Source: Xenorhabdus poinarii G6
Lineage (GTDB): Bacteria > Pseudomonadota > Gammaproteobacteria > Enterobacterales > Enterobacteriaceae
Length of the DNA: 64,000 nt
Assembly (NCBI RefSeq): GCF_000968175.1
Contig: NZ_FO704551.1
Coordinates: 2,170,001 to 2,234,000 of the forward strand
Direction of reading: 5' to 3'
The notes below the pieces were generated by a model. It saw only the letters and a list, made by a program, of their open reading frames with translations, was not told the DNA's origin and did no database searches. This document shows, one piece after another, positions 47,791 to 55,878 of the stretch; the stretch's first letter is position 1, and the number at the start of each line of letters is the position of its first letter. The position numbers and the translations under genes were made by a program.

Positions 47791-48576
47791 TTAACAATTA
47801 CCGAGGGCGGCTCCGCCATCGACCAGTAACGTTGAGAGAGTTGTTTGTCCCGACTCTTCACACAGGTAGAAACAAACTGCTGAGGCAATCTCTTTCGCTG
47901 TTGCGATTTTATTGAGCGGAATACCGATACGGAATTGCAGTGGGTTACCATTGAGGGTATTTTGCTGGTCACGCTCATTGTTCCACATACCGCGTAGCAT
48001 GGAGGTATCAGTGGAACCAGGCGCAACAACGTTGCAACGGACACCATATGGTGCAACTTCTAGCCCCAGCGCATAGGTAAATGCCTGCGCCGCCGCTTTT
48101 GATGCGCAATACGCTGCCATAGTAGCCCGCGGTACGCGCGCTGCATTAGAGGCAATGGTAACAATGCTACCCTTCCTCTGTTTTGTCATCAAATTAGCCG
48201 CATGGCGGCTGACATTGAATACTCCGGTTGTATTGACTGCGAAGGTTTTTTCCCAATCCTTGGAGCTAGTCTCAGCAACAGTAGAGTAACAAAGTACGCC
48301 TGCAGCATTGACCAGATAGCCCACCGGCCCTAACTGCCGCGTCAGTACGGCAAAAACTTCTGCAACACAGCGATCGTCAGTTACATCAACGGTAAAACCC
48401 ATGATGGGTTGTGTATGCACGTTATTTAGCTCGGCAACTAGGGATTTCAGCGTTTGTAGTTTGTTATCCAATAACGCTAATGAAATCCCCTCTTTCGCCA
48501 GTAACCGGGCTACTTCTTCACCAATACCCCCGCAAGCGCCAGTAATGACGGCAATGTAACATTTATTAAAGGTCAT
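47791..48576 (-). CDS. EntA-like short-chain dehydrogenase (predicted dihydro-3-hydroxyanthranilate dehydrogenase)
   Basis: A 261-residue short-chain dehydrogenase with TGACGGIG at 12-19 and the tetrad Asn115, Ser143, Tyr156, Lys160. The C-terminal half (GSTDTSMLRGMW, FRIGIPLNKIATAKEIA, LLVDGGAALG) is the EntA subfamily. EntA itself oxidises dihydro-dihydroxybenzoate; next to PhzE- and PhzD-like genes, with no isochorismate synthase, the expected substrate is dihydro-3-hydroxyanthranilate and the product 3-hydroxyanthranilate. It is first in a tight three-gene unit (19- and 5-base gaps). Confidence 0.85.
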   Translation of the reverse strand: MTFNKCYIAVITGACGGIGEEVARLLAKEGISLALLDNKLQTLKSLVAELNNVHTQPIMGFTVDVTDDRCVAEVFAVLTRQLGPVGYLVNAAGVLCYSTVAETSSKDWEKTFAVNTTGVFNVSRHAANLMTKQRKGSIVTIASNAARVPRATMAAYCASKAAAQAFTYALGLEVAPYGVRCNVVAPGSTDTSMLRGMWNNERDQQNTLNGNPLQFRIGIPLNKIATAKEIASAVCFYLCEESGQTTLSTLLVDGGAALGNC

Positions 48577-49018
48577 TTTTCTGTAATCCTTTCAGTAGTG
48601 TAATTAAGATTTGAGTCTGCGCCATGTTTAAGCTTAAATCGCAGGTTATTTGTTTGATTTCTAATGCCTTAGGTTGATAATGGGAACAAAAGTAATTGAC
48701 AACTGAGTATAGAGTAACCTCAAGATGGAGTCCGGCAACGCAGACATTACACTTGCTACCTGTAGAAAATCAGCAATCTCCATCATCATGTCGTTGAGGT
48801 TATGGTGTTTATTTCCGGCTGGCGTTTGGTTCGTGTTACCGTACATAGGATCTCATATTCATATAACCAGTGTTACAGTAACTTCCATTAAGTCAATCAG
48901 CACACCAACCCATGAATATGTTGGAATCCGAAACACACAATAAATGTCAAATGTCCCGGAATGCACGGGCGGTAATTGTCAATATAGTTGGTACTATTGA
49001 TCATTTAAGCCACCTATT
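48577..49018. other. Junction between the aromatic-acid genes and the hydrolase gene
   Basis: About 440 bp without a recognised gene. A 61-codon minus-strand frame (48661-48846, MYGNTNQTPAGNKHH...) is open but has a poor ribosome-binding site. TTGACT on the minus strand near 48899 is a possible -35 box. Base composition resembles the aromatic-acid genes rather than the AT-rich hydrolase gene, placing the composition boundary close to 49000. Confidence 0.4.
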
Positions 49019-50818
49019 TCATTTATTAATGTAATCCAAGTGCATAATAAATTTATCTATCTCGATATTACATCGCTCCCAGCTATAACTTTGTTTAAAT
49101 ATGTGATTATCATTCTCTAATGTATATAATTTACGTTTAACACTTGCATCTGTGAAATATTTTGAATGCTCCCAAGGAGTCACCTCATCTTCTTTTGAAT
49201 GAATTATCAATATATCGGTGTCTATCTTTGAAAATAACTCACTTATTATATTTTCATTATTTATTAAAGAATGTTTTAAAACATTAAAATCATAAACCGG
49301 GTTAATAATAATAGCTGGAATTGATGAGTTAGTATTATGCAAAAAATTTAATATAGATAAACCGCCTAGACTACCAGAGCAAAGTACAACTTTATTGAAG
49401 CCAATTTCATTTAACTCCGTAATTACACTACTCAGATAATCATCTTCATTAATTTCTTTATTAAGTTCAAAACTATTTACAGAACTAAAAGAACTAGGAA
49501 GATTGAGTATCATACCTTGATAATTTTTTGATTTATTTTTGGTAAAGAGACGACAAATACATTCTTGAAACATATTTGGCTGCATGCCACTCATTGCTAA
49601 CTTATGGACGCCCGGATAATAAACAATAATAATATTTTCTTTTTTATAATTTAGATCAAAAATATCTTTTTTTACAGATGACCAATTGAGTCTAGGAATA
49701 GAAGGATATTCTGTTTTATTTTGATATAATACTTGTACACTCTTACTAATACGACTGTACTTCAATATTGATAGTTTATTTTTTAATAATCCATAAAAAA
49801 TACAATCACCGTTTTTTAGAACGGATAATTTATATCCTACATCTTCAAAAATCACTCTTGTGATGAATTTATTACCATAGTTTGTTACTTCAAAAATTTT
49901 TCTGATTGATTTATTTGAGACATGTTCTATTGCAATATAATATATTGAAGAGTGACAATTCGATGAAACAAAGTTAATAACTACATGCTGTGGTAAAGAT
50001 ACAGGAGTTATACGCTCACTTATAGAGTTATAATGGCATAAATAGACATTATTACTTCTCTCACAGACAAATAAAACATCGTTATTTTTCCATCTTGATA
50101 AATTAATATCTTTTATACTTAAATGAGAGACTGCTTCAATACTTATATTTTTAATTGAATCAAAGTTACATTTATTTATAACAATAAGATAGTTATTAAT
50201 TTCACCAATGAGATCTTTTGGTTGTACATATACATATATATATAATTCAGTAGGAACTATGCTAAACTTGGTTCTAGAATTAAAATTCATATTACCTATT
50301 CTATATCTGAAAATCTCTTTCCCATCATTTACTATCAAAGTGAAATCATTTTCATCATCACCAGATAATAAATAGACCTTTTTATCTTTTAAGATAAATG
50401 ACTTAACATTTTTTTGAAAAACATAATATTCACCAAAAGAATTTGATAGGGTCTTAAACAACGTTTCTCCAGATAATAACCATAATGTATTATTGTAATC
50501 AAATTGCATTGATTTTATGTTTTTTAAATTAATTGAACCACATATTTTATTATTTTCGAGAGAAAAAATCTTAACATCATCAGTTGTACTTAAGGCGTAA
50601 TTTTCTTCCGAAAATGAAATTATGTTTTGATAAAAATTTTCTTCTAAATGCAAAGAAACAAGTTCCTCTTCAAAAAGTTTATACCAATAATGATATACAT
50701 TATTACCATCACTAGCAATCCAAGATACAATCACATCTTCTTTATTATCATTTTGCAATGAGGTAATAAATGGTGTTTCAAAAATATTTTGTTTTCCAAC
50801 AAATGAAAAGTAATTCAC
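49019..50818 (-). CDS. Propeller-like plus S9-type (prolyl-oligopeptidase-like) alpha/beta hydrolase
   Basis: The 599-residue protein has about 370 residues of repeated beta-strand segments, consistent with a propeller, then an alpha/beta hydrolase domain starting near IIIVYYPGVHKL. The predicted triad is Ser483 in CSGSLGGLS, Asp544 in HSKEDEVTPW and His572 in ENDNHIF. The elbow reads SGSLGG, where S9 peptidases normally have GGSxGG. No signal peptide is seen, so it acts in the cytoplasm. The start is a GTG immediately after the ATPase stop codon, with AAGGGTG upstream. Leader or product processing is the natural inference. Confidence 0.7.
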   Translation of the reverse strand: MNYFSFVGKQNIFETPFITSLQNDNKEDVIVSWIASDGNNVYHYWYKLFEEELVSLHLEENFYQNIISFSEENYALSTTDDVKIFSLENNKICGSINLKNIKSMQFDYNNTLWLLSGETLFKTLSNSFGEYYVFQKNVKSFILKDKKVYLLSGDDENDFTLIVNDGKEIFRYRIGNMNFNSRTKFSIVPTELYIYVYVQPKDLIGEINNYLIVINKCNFDSIKNISIEAVSHLSIKDINLSRWKNNDVLFVCERSNNVYLCHYNSISERITPVSLPQHVVINFVSSNCHSSIYYIAIEHVSNKSIRKIFEVTNYGNKFITRVIFEDVGYKLSVLKNGDCIFYGLLKNKLSILKYSRISKSVQVLYQNKTEYPSIPRLNWSSVKKDIFDLNYKKENIIIVYYPGVHKLAMSGMQPNMFQECICRLFTKNKSKNYQGMILNLPSSFSSVNSFELNKEINEDDYLSSVITELNEIGFNKVVLCSGSLGGLSILNFLHNTNSSIPAIIINPVYDFNVLKHSLINNENIISELFSKIDTDILIIHSKEDEVTPWEHSKYFTDASVKRKLYTLENDNHIFKQSYSWERCNIEIDKFIMHLDYINK

Positions 50819-51424
50819 TTAATCACCCTTAAATATATTGATGTTAATAACATAAGGTTTTAGATATTTTCTAACTTCAAAATTATGACATGTCATTATA
50901 ACCAATCCAGATAGACTAAAATTTTTTATATTTTCGATAAAATACAAAAGTGAATCATTATCAAGGCCATTAGTTGGCTCATCAAAAATAAGTATTTTTA
51001 CATTTGCTATCATTGCAGAAATTAACATGAATTTTTTTGCAGTCCCAAGAGACATATCACGAAAATGAGTATACATATAATTATGCAAATTAAAACCGTC
51101 GACTAAATCAAATTGTTTTTCTATTTCTACCTTTCTTATAGAACAAATAAGATCTAAAAATTCTTTTCCAGTAATGAATTCATATATACAGGGACTATCA
51201 GGAGCATAAGCTATAAAATTTTTTCTCCAACAACACCCTCCATTTATAAACACATCTCCATAATCAGGTTGAATAGCACCAGCTATAATTCCTAACAATG
51301 TCGATTTACCTGAACCATTTTCTCCTTCCAGAAAATAGATACCATTATTAGGAAAAGTAAAGCAAGCATCCTTAATTATAAACCTTCCTGAATATTTTTT
51401 ACATATATTGGATAATTTAATCAC
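50819..51424 (-). CDS. ABC transporter ATPase subunit of the biosynthetic island
   Basis: A compact ATPase of about 201 residues: Walker A GENGSGKST, signature MSLGTAKK (variant of LSGGQ), Walker B ILIFDEPTNGLD and a CHN switch. I place the start at the GTG at 51424 (VIKLSNICKKYSG), seven bases after AGG; an ATG at 51442 is an alternative adding six residues. It has no membrane domain, so it presumably pairs with the permease at 43388-44602. Its stop abuts the hydrolase start, coupling the two. Confidence 0.85.
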   Translation of the reverse strand: MIKLSNICKKYSGRFIIKDACFTFPNNGIYFLEGENGSGKSTLLGIIAGAIQPDYGDVFINGGCCWRKNFIAYAPDSPCIYEFITGKEFLDLICSIRKVEIEKQFDLVDGFNLHNYMYTHFRDMSLGTAKKFMLISAMIANVKILIFDEPTNGLDNDSLLYFIENIKNFSLSGLVIMTCHNFEVRKYLKPYVININIFKGD

Positions 51425-51854
51425 TATGACACCTATTTTCATTTAAAGTAAATATTAATCTTGTTACTTCTGGAGATTATAATTCTAAAAAGAGAGAGAG
51501 GTTACCCTTTAACCCGTTCTCCAAACGAAGAATTCGGATAAAGACATGCTGGGTGATTCCTTTAAGTTCGAATTTTTCGCAATCAATGTTTCCATATTTA
51601 CTTCACTTATTTATAAAATTATCTTTTATATCTCATTAAACAATGATTAATATTGATGCTTTATATTTAAAACCAACCACATTATAAGTTAAGCGCTCTT
51701 GCATTCAAATAACAGATTAACTTGTATAATCGTAACACTTATTGTTATTTATTTTCCGTTTAACAAAGCTACCGCCATTGAGTTATTTATTATGGGAACA
51801 ACTCATTTATTTTATTGTACTTTTCATTGATGAATCACATTATTATTCATATAG
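51425..51854. other. Gap between the DegT-like gene and the ABC ATPase, with one candidate peptide gene
   Basis: About 430 bp of mostly very AT-rich DNA. The only feature is a 28-codon minus-strand frame at 51509-51595. A less AT-rich block at 51500-51570 surrounds it. I see no terminator. Confidence 0.45.
51509..51595 (-). CDS. Candidate 28-aa peptide (unconfirmed)
   Basis: ATG at 51595 is preceded by GAAG at six bases and opens a frame beginning METLIAKNSNLKESPS and ending SLSEFFVWRTG. It lies inside the island on the same strand as all other genes. It has no similarity to the ACLSCS peptide. It could be a second small product or chance. Confidence 0.25.
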   Translation of the reverse strand: METLIAKNSNLKESPSMSLSEFFVWRTG

Positions 51855-53060
51855 CTAAATAACAGAATATTTCATTAATTTTTTAATATTGAAATCACTT
51901 TTTATCGATCTGTAAATATCTAGTGTACCATCATAATTCCCTAATAAAGCTCGGTGATGTATCCAAACTCCCCTATTTGCAATATATTCAGCAATTGGAC
52001 ACGAGTCTACAAATTTTTGCTTATTTCGTGTTGCGCAAGGATATAACCAATAATTATCAACATAGTAAATTGCTTTATAAGCACGGAATGCTGGAATTCC
52101 CTCAGCGAATAGACAAGCTACAAAATAACTACGATCAATATAGGCAATCCTTTGATTAAGTGTAAACATATAGTGTGGATGAGATGTTACGATTTTAGTA
52201 TTGTATTCTTGAAGAGTCACTTCTGGTAATGTTTTTAACATTTCCTTTAAATTTGCTGCGTTACGCTCTCGAATTTTAGTTTGTTCTTTGAGTCTGTTTA
52301 GTTGAATACGCAAAACTGCCGCAGAAAATTCACTTAGTCTTGCATTGGTTGCGATTATAGTATGTTGATATTCTTTGTCTTTTGCATGGCGTCCACAATT
52401 ACTATAAAGAAAAACAAGATCACGTAATTCTTTAGTAGGACATAAAACGATACCGCCTTCTCCTGCTGTCATTAAATTAAGATTATAGAAACTAAAGCAT
52501 GCCAATGTTCCCCAATCACCTATCTTTTTCCCTTCTTCTCCACAGGCTCCATGTGCATGAGCGGTATCTTGAATAATAATAGTATCATGTTTATTAACTA
52601 TTTTTATTATATTGTTCATATCACATAAATGACCAGCCATATGAACCGGTATGATTGCTTTTGTTCGAGGAGTTATATTTTTTTCAATTAGATTATGATC
52701 AATACAATAAGTACTTTTTAAAACATTTATAGATATTGGTATTGCACCAACTCGTTGAACTGCCATGCTAGTCGAAATAAATGTAAAAGCTGGAACTATA
52801 ACCTCATCTTCAGGTTTTACACCAGCAGCTAATAATGCTAATTCTAATGCTACCGTCCCACTATTGACAGTAATGGCATAACCATTATGGTATTGACTAA
52901 ATTCTTGTTCAAAAAAATTATTTTCTTTTCCTTGATTTCTCCACCAATATCCTTGATGTAAACTCCTCAATAATGCTTGATCTTCACTCTCATTAAAACA
53001 AGGCCATTTAGGAAAGTTCGTGAGACGAATCGCTTTACCACCATTGATTGCCAATTTCAT
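51855..53060 (-). CDS. DegT/AHBA-synthase-like protein without the PLP lysine
   Basis: A 401-residue member of the DegT/DnrJ/EryC1/StrS aminotransferase-like family, start MKLAINGGKAIRLTNFPKWP at the ATG at 53060. It keeps the phosphate-binding VNSGTVALELAL, the pyridine-binding Asp165 in QDTAHAHGA and the MTAGEGG block. The closest style is 3-amino-5-hydroxybenzoate synthase. However the residue that should be the Schiff-base lysine, in FSFYNLNLMTAGEGG, is Asn195 (codon AAT). Either it is a pseudoenzyme or it does PLP/PMP chemistry that needs no internal aldimine, as in the known His-for-Lys dehydratase ColD. Partner and substrate are unknown. Confidence 0.8.
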   Translation of the reverse strand: MKLAINGGKAIRLTNFPKWPCFNESEDQALLRSLHQGYWWRNQGKENNFFEQEFSQYHNGYAITVNSGTVALELALLAAGVKPEDEVIVPAFTFISTSMAVQRVGAIPISINVLKSTYCIDHNLIEKNITPRTKAIIPVHMAGHLCDMNNIIKIVNKHDTIIIQDTAHAHGACGEEGKKIGDWGTLACFSFYNLNLMTAGEGGIVLCPTKELRDLVFLYSNCGRHAKDKEYQHTIIATNARLSEFSAAVLRIQLNRLKEQTKIRERNAANLKEMLKTLPEVTLQEYNTKIVTSHPHYMFTLNQRIAYIDRSYFVACLFAEGIPAFRAYKAIYYVDNYWLYPCATRNKQKFVDSCPIAEYIANRGVWIHHRALLGNYDGTLDIYRSIKSDFNIKKLMKYSVI

Positions 53061-53205
53061 GTTGATCACCAATTTAATTTCAATAGTTTATTAATTTGTT
53101 TAAGTCATTATTTTTTTGAGATTGAAATAAAAAATCATATTTTATATTTCCAATTAATTTAGATTATATTAAATTCATTCAGTATATAGGTTTTTTATTA
53201 AAAAA

Positions 53206-54069
53206 TTATTCTAGTTTAGATCCAAACTTACGAGGACAGGTGAGACGACAATATGCAGGAGAATTAAACAGTATTTCTCTAGCACGGTGTAAACTCTCTA
53301 AAATATCATTAATATCGAAATTAGAATCCCTTTCTAAAACAATACCATGAGGTACAATTCTAGAACATATATACTCAAGTAATTCCCATACTGGTTTTTC
53401 TATTTTATGACCATGACTATCTATTAATAATTCATCATGAGTATATCCTCCGGCTATGTGAACTTCTACGATTGAATTTAAATCTATTTTTTCTAAAAAG
53501 TCATAAGGATCATAACCATGATTTCTAGAATTAATATAAAGATTATTTACATCAATCAGTAACCCACATCCACTACCCTTAATAATATCACATATAAATT
53601 CACATTCACTATATTCATTATCAGGAAAGTCAAAATAATATGAAATATTCTCTATTAAAAATGGTATATTACTATATGAACAGATTTCTTTTATTTTTGA
53701 TATCACTCTTTTTTTATTATATAAGTTTCTTCTAATAGGCATCAATTGATCTATATCAAATGCATTTATCTTTGTATATGCCAAATGATCACTGAACCAT
53801 AATGGGGATAACTTATTTATGACATTGACTGTTGATTTTAAATAATTTAAATCAATACCTTCATCAGCACCTATCGATAATTTTAATCCATGCAGTACAC
53901 AATATTTTTTAGTTAAAATTTTTTGCAAAGATAAAGGTATATCTTTAGATAAAAAAAACAGGTCAGTGATAATTTCTACAAAATCAAAACAATCAATATT
54001 TTTTAACAAATCATCACCTATTTCGGGACGGTAATTAATTCCAACACCATATGGGAGATTATCTAACAT
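53206..54069 (-). CDS. DUF692 / MNIO-family multinuclear non-heme iron oxidative enzyme
   Basis: A 287-residue TIM-barrel protein with all DUF692 signature blocks: His60 in YCVLHGLKLSIG, Asp94-His95 in WFSDHLAYT, Glu140 in FLIENISYY, Asp173 in LLIDVNNLYIN, His204 in VEVHIAGGYT, Asp217/His219 in LIDSHGH and Glu246 in VLERDSN. In characterised systems (MbnB, TglH and relatives) such proteins bind two or three irons and rewrite cysteine residues at the end of a ribosomal peptide, working with a partner protein. AGGAG lies six bases before the ATG. It follows its probable partner gene directly. Confidence 0.92.
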   Translation of the reverse strand: MLDNLPYGVGINYRPEIGDDLLKNIDCFDFVEIITDLFFLSKDIPLSLQKILTKKYCVLHGLKLSIGADEGIDLNYLKSTVNVINKLSPLWFSDHLAYTKINAFDIDQLMPIRRNLYNKKRVISKIKEICSYSNIPFLIENISYYFDFPDNEYSECEFICDIIKGSGCGLLIDVNNLYINSRNHGYDPYDFLEKIDLNSIVEVHIAGGYTHDELLIDSHGHKIEKPVWELLEYICSRIVPHGIVLERDSNFDINDILESLHRAREILFNSPAYCRLTCPRKFGSKLE

Positions 54070-54077
54070 ATTAACTC

Positions 54078-54965
54078 CTATTTATATTTTTTTAATTTAC
54101 TCTTGGAAAACCATCTAATCACGCCTAGTGATTCTAATTTAATAAATATTGAGTCCACTTTTAAAAAATCGTTATCAGACAACTCTGATGAAAATATTTT
54201 ATCACAAATTTTTTTATACGTTGATAGAGAATAGGATTCTTTGATTAATTTCATTAATAACGTACTTACCTTTATAGTTCTAACTTTCTTGTCATGCCAA
54301 GATATATAAGTTAATATATTGGTTTTTTTATTTTCAAAAAAATCTTTATCTGATAATTCTATTTCTATATTATCATTTTTTTTTCTTAGTTTTTTTATCA
54401 TTGTAACTATATCAAAATCATAAGTGTTATAAACTGGCTTTACCATTACCACAGGATAATTATCATCTCTTTTATAACCTGAAATTGATAATGAATTATA
54501 ATTCATTTTCCTTGCGTTATTTAACACCTCAAGGATACTAATTTCATAACGAATAATTTGATATATAAAAAAACCATTGACATAAGAAAGAAACGAACCT
54601 TTATTTATTATATATTTCATAAAATCTAGTGCGCATAAATCAGCATCATTCCACCTAAGGTTAGGTAAAGTACTACGAAAATCATTCCATTCTACATGTA
54701 ATATATTTTCACTAATAATTTTTATAGATAAAGAAAAGAACAAAAGCACATGTTTATATAATCTTTTATCTAAAATCTCACTTAATATTCTAATTCTTTT
54801 TCTTTGACTTAAAACCACACCGTTAATAATTTCTTTAATTTCCTCAGGTATATTTAAATTAGGATCATCAAATTCTTTGGTGTGCATATAATAATCCAAT
54901 GAATGTGTATTGGTAACCAAGTAACCAATCAAATATTGAATTATTGATTCGTTTTCTTTTTTCAC
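54078..54965 (-). CDS. Probable MNIO partner protein with peptide-recognition-like C-terminus
   Basis: A 295-residue, Lys/Ile/Asn-rich protein directly before the MNIO gene (eight-base gap). I do not find a named family, but its position and length match the MbnC/TglI/DUF2063-like partners. The last 75 residues (VSTLLMKLIKES...FLKVDSIFIKLESLGVIRWF) have the helix-helix-wing pattern of RiPP recognition elements. The start is a GTG at 54965 after GGGAGG, two bases after the cupin stop, so it is coupled to that gene. Confidence 0.65.
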   Translation of the reverse strand: MKKENESIIQYLIGYLVTNTHSLDYYMHTKEFDDPNLNIPEEIKEIINGVVLSQRKRIRILSEILDKRLYKHVLLFFSLSIKIISENILHVEWNDFRSTLPNLRWNDADLCALDFMKYIINKGSFLSYVNGFFIYQIIRYEISILEVLNNARKMNYNSLSISGYKRDDNYPVVMVKPVYNTYDFDIVTMIKKLRKKNDNIEIELSDKDFFENKKTNILTYISWHDKKVRTIKVSTLLMKLIKESYSLSTYKKICDKIFSSELSDNDFLKVDSIFIKLESLGVIRWFSKSKLKKYK

Positions 54966-54967
54966 AT

Positions 54968-55762
54968 TTACCTCCCATACAATTTAGCATTACTTTCCCT
55001 AATTCTAATTAAAACATCACCAGAAAGAACAGCTTCCAATTGAGATGAATATCTTTTAGATTTACTTATATCAAGACGAATCATTTTTTTATATGCTTGT
55101 AATTTAATTGATGGGGTTCCTAGGGAAAATATTTTCTCCAATATATTAAATTGAAAATTTTGATTTAACTTATCAGTAAGAAGTAAACATGAAGTTAAAT
55201 TTCTCAGTACTACAATAGAATAATCAATATTATCACGGGGATCGTTTTCCCCTAACCATATAGTATCACCATTTTTATCTTTTCTCAGATCTGAATCACA
55301 AAAAACATGTAAAGTGATACTATATTCGGACAAATCTGGATTACCTAATGCATGGATGCATGGCGGTATTAAATAACCTGTTTTCCCTTCAATCGCAATT
55401 ATTTCATTAATAACGGATATTCCTTCATTTATTTTTTCATAAATTTTTATTTTTATTTTATTGTGCATAACCCCACTTACGCTCCATGTATTATGCTGAT
55501 GAGGTTGGTTTTCACTCTTAGGATTCCATAAAAATATACTCATTCTCCATTTATTATTGTAATCAACATAAAGTGGCTTAATTTCGTTAATTCTTAAGGT
55601 GTTTTTAATATTTTCAATGAGTTCATTGATACAATCATTCAAAAAAATTTCGTCTGTAATTGCTACAGACATAATGTTTCTAATATTATATATCATATCA
55701 GGCATACTTTGTGTTGATGTAATTTCGTGGTTTATTTTTTTTGCAAAATCAATAACATTCAT
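54968..55762 (-). CDS. Cysteine/thiol-dioxygenase-like cupin
   Basis: A 264-residue protein whose centre is a cupin with three metal histidines: His88 and His90 in NQPHQHNTWSVSGV and His137 in PPCIHALGNPD. The PHxHxTWxVxGV motif is that of cysteine dioxygenase and 3-mercaptopropionate dioxygenase relatives (three-His, no Glu). Free cysteine, a peptide cysteine, or a small thiol are all possible substrates; 3-hydroxyanthranilate dioxygenase is also a cupin but has a different motif. GGGGGAG precedes the ATG very closely. It is coupled to the partner gene downstream. Confidence 0.75.
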   Translation of the reverse strand: MNVIDFAKKINHEITSTQSMPDMIYNIRNIMSVAITDEIFLNDCINELIENIKNTLRINEIKPLYVDYNNKWRMSIFLWNPKSENQPHQHNTWSVSGVMHNKIKIKIYEKINEGISVINEIIAIEGKTGYLIPPCIHALGNPDLSEYSITLHVFCDSDLRKDKNGDTIWLGENDPRDNIDYSIVVLRNLTSCLLLTDKLNQNFQFNILEKIFSLGTPSIKLQAYKKMIRLDISKSKRYSSQLEAVLSGDVLIRIRESNAKLYGR

Positions 55763-55878
55763 AACTCCCCCATAAAGTGTGAGTTCATAACGAAAGGTTA
55801 TACGACTGAATCTTGTTAATTAGATTTTATGAAGTTTATTTCTTATTTTTAAAATACCGACTAACCATTAAATATTAT

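Noticed and set aside
47772..48056. N-terminal extension of the PhzD-like gene
   Set aside because: It lies within the EntA-like gene in another frame; the ATG at 47771 follows AAGGGG and matches PhzD length.
45157..48576. A phenazine biosynthesis locus
   Set aside because: Only PhzE- and PhzD-like genes are present; phzA/B, phzC, phzF and phzG are absent and an EntA-like dehydrogenase takes the PhzF position.
47791..48576. An enterobactin-type siderophore cluster because of the EntA-like gene
   Set aside because: No isochorismate synthase, no EntB carrier domain, no NRPS; the partner enzymes are of the aminated (ADIC) branch.
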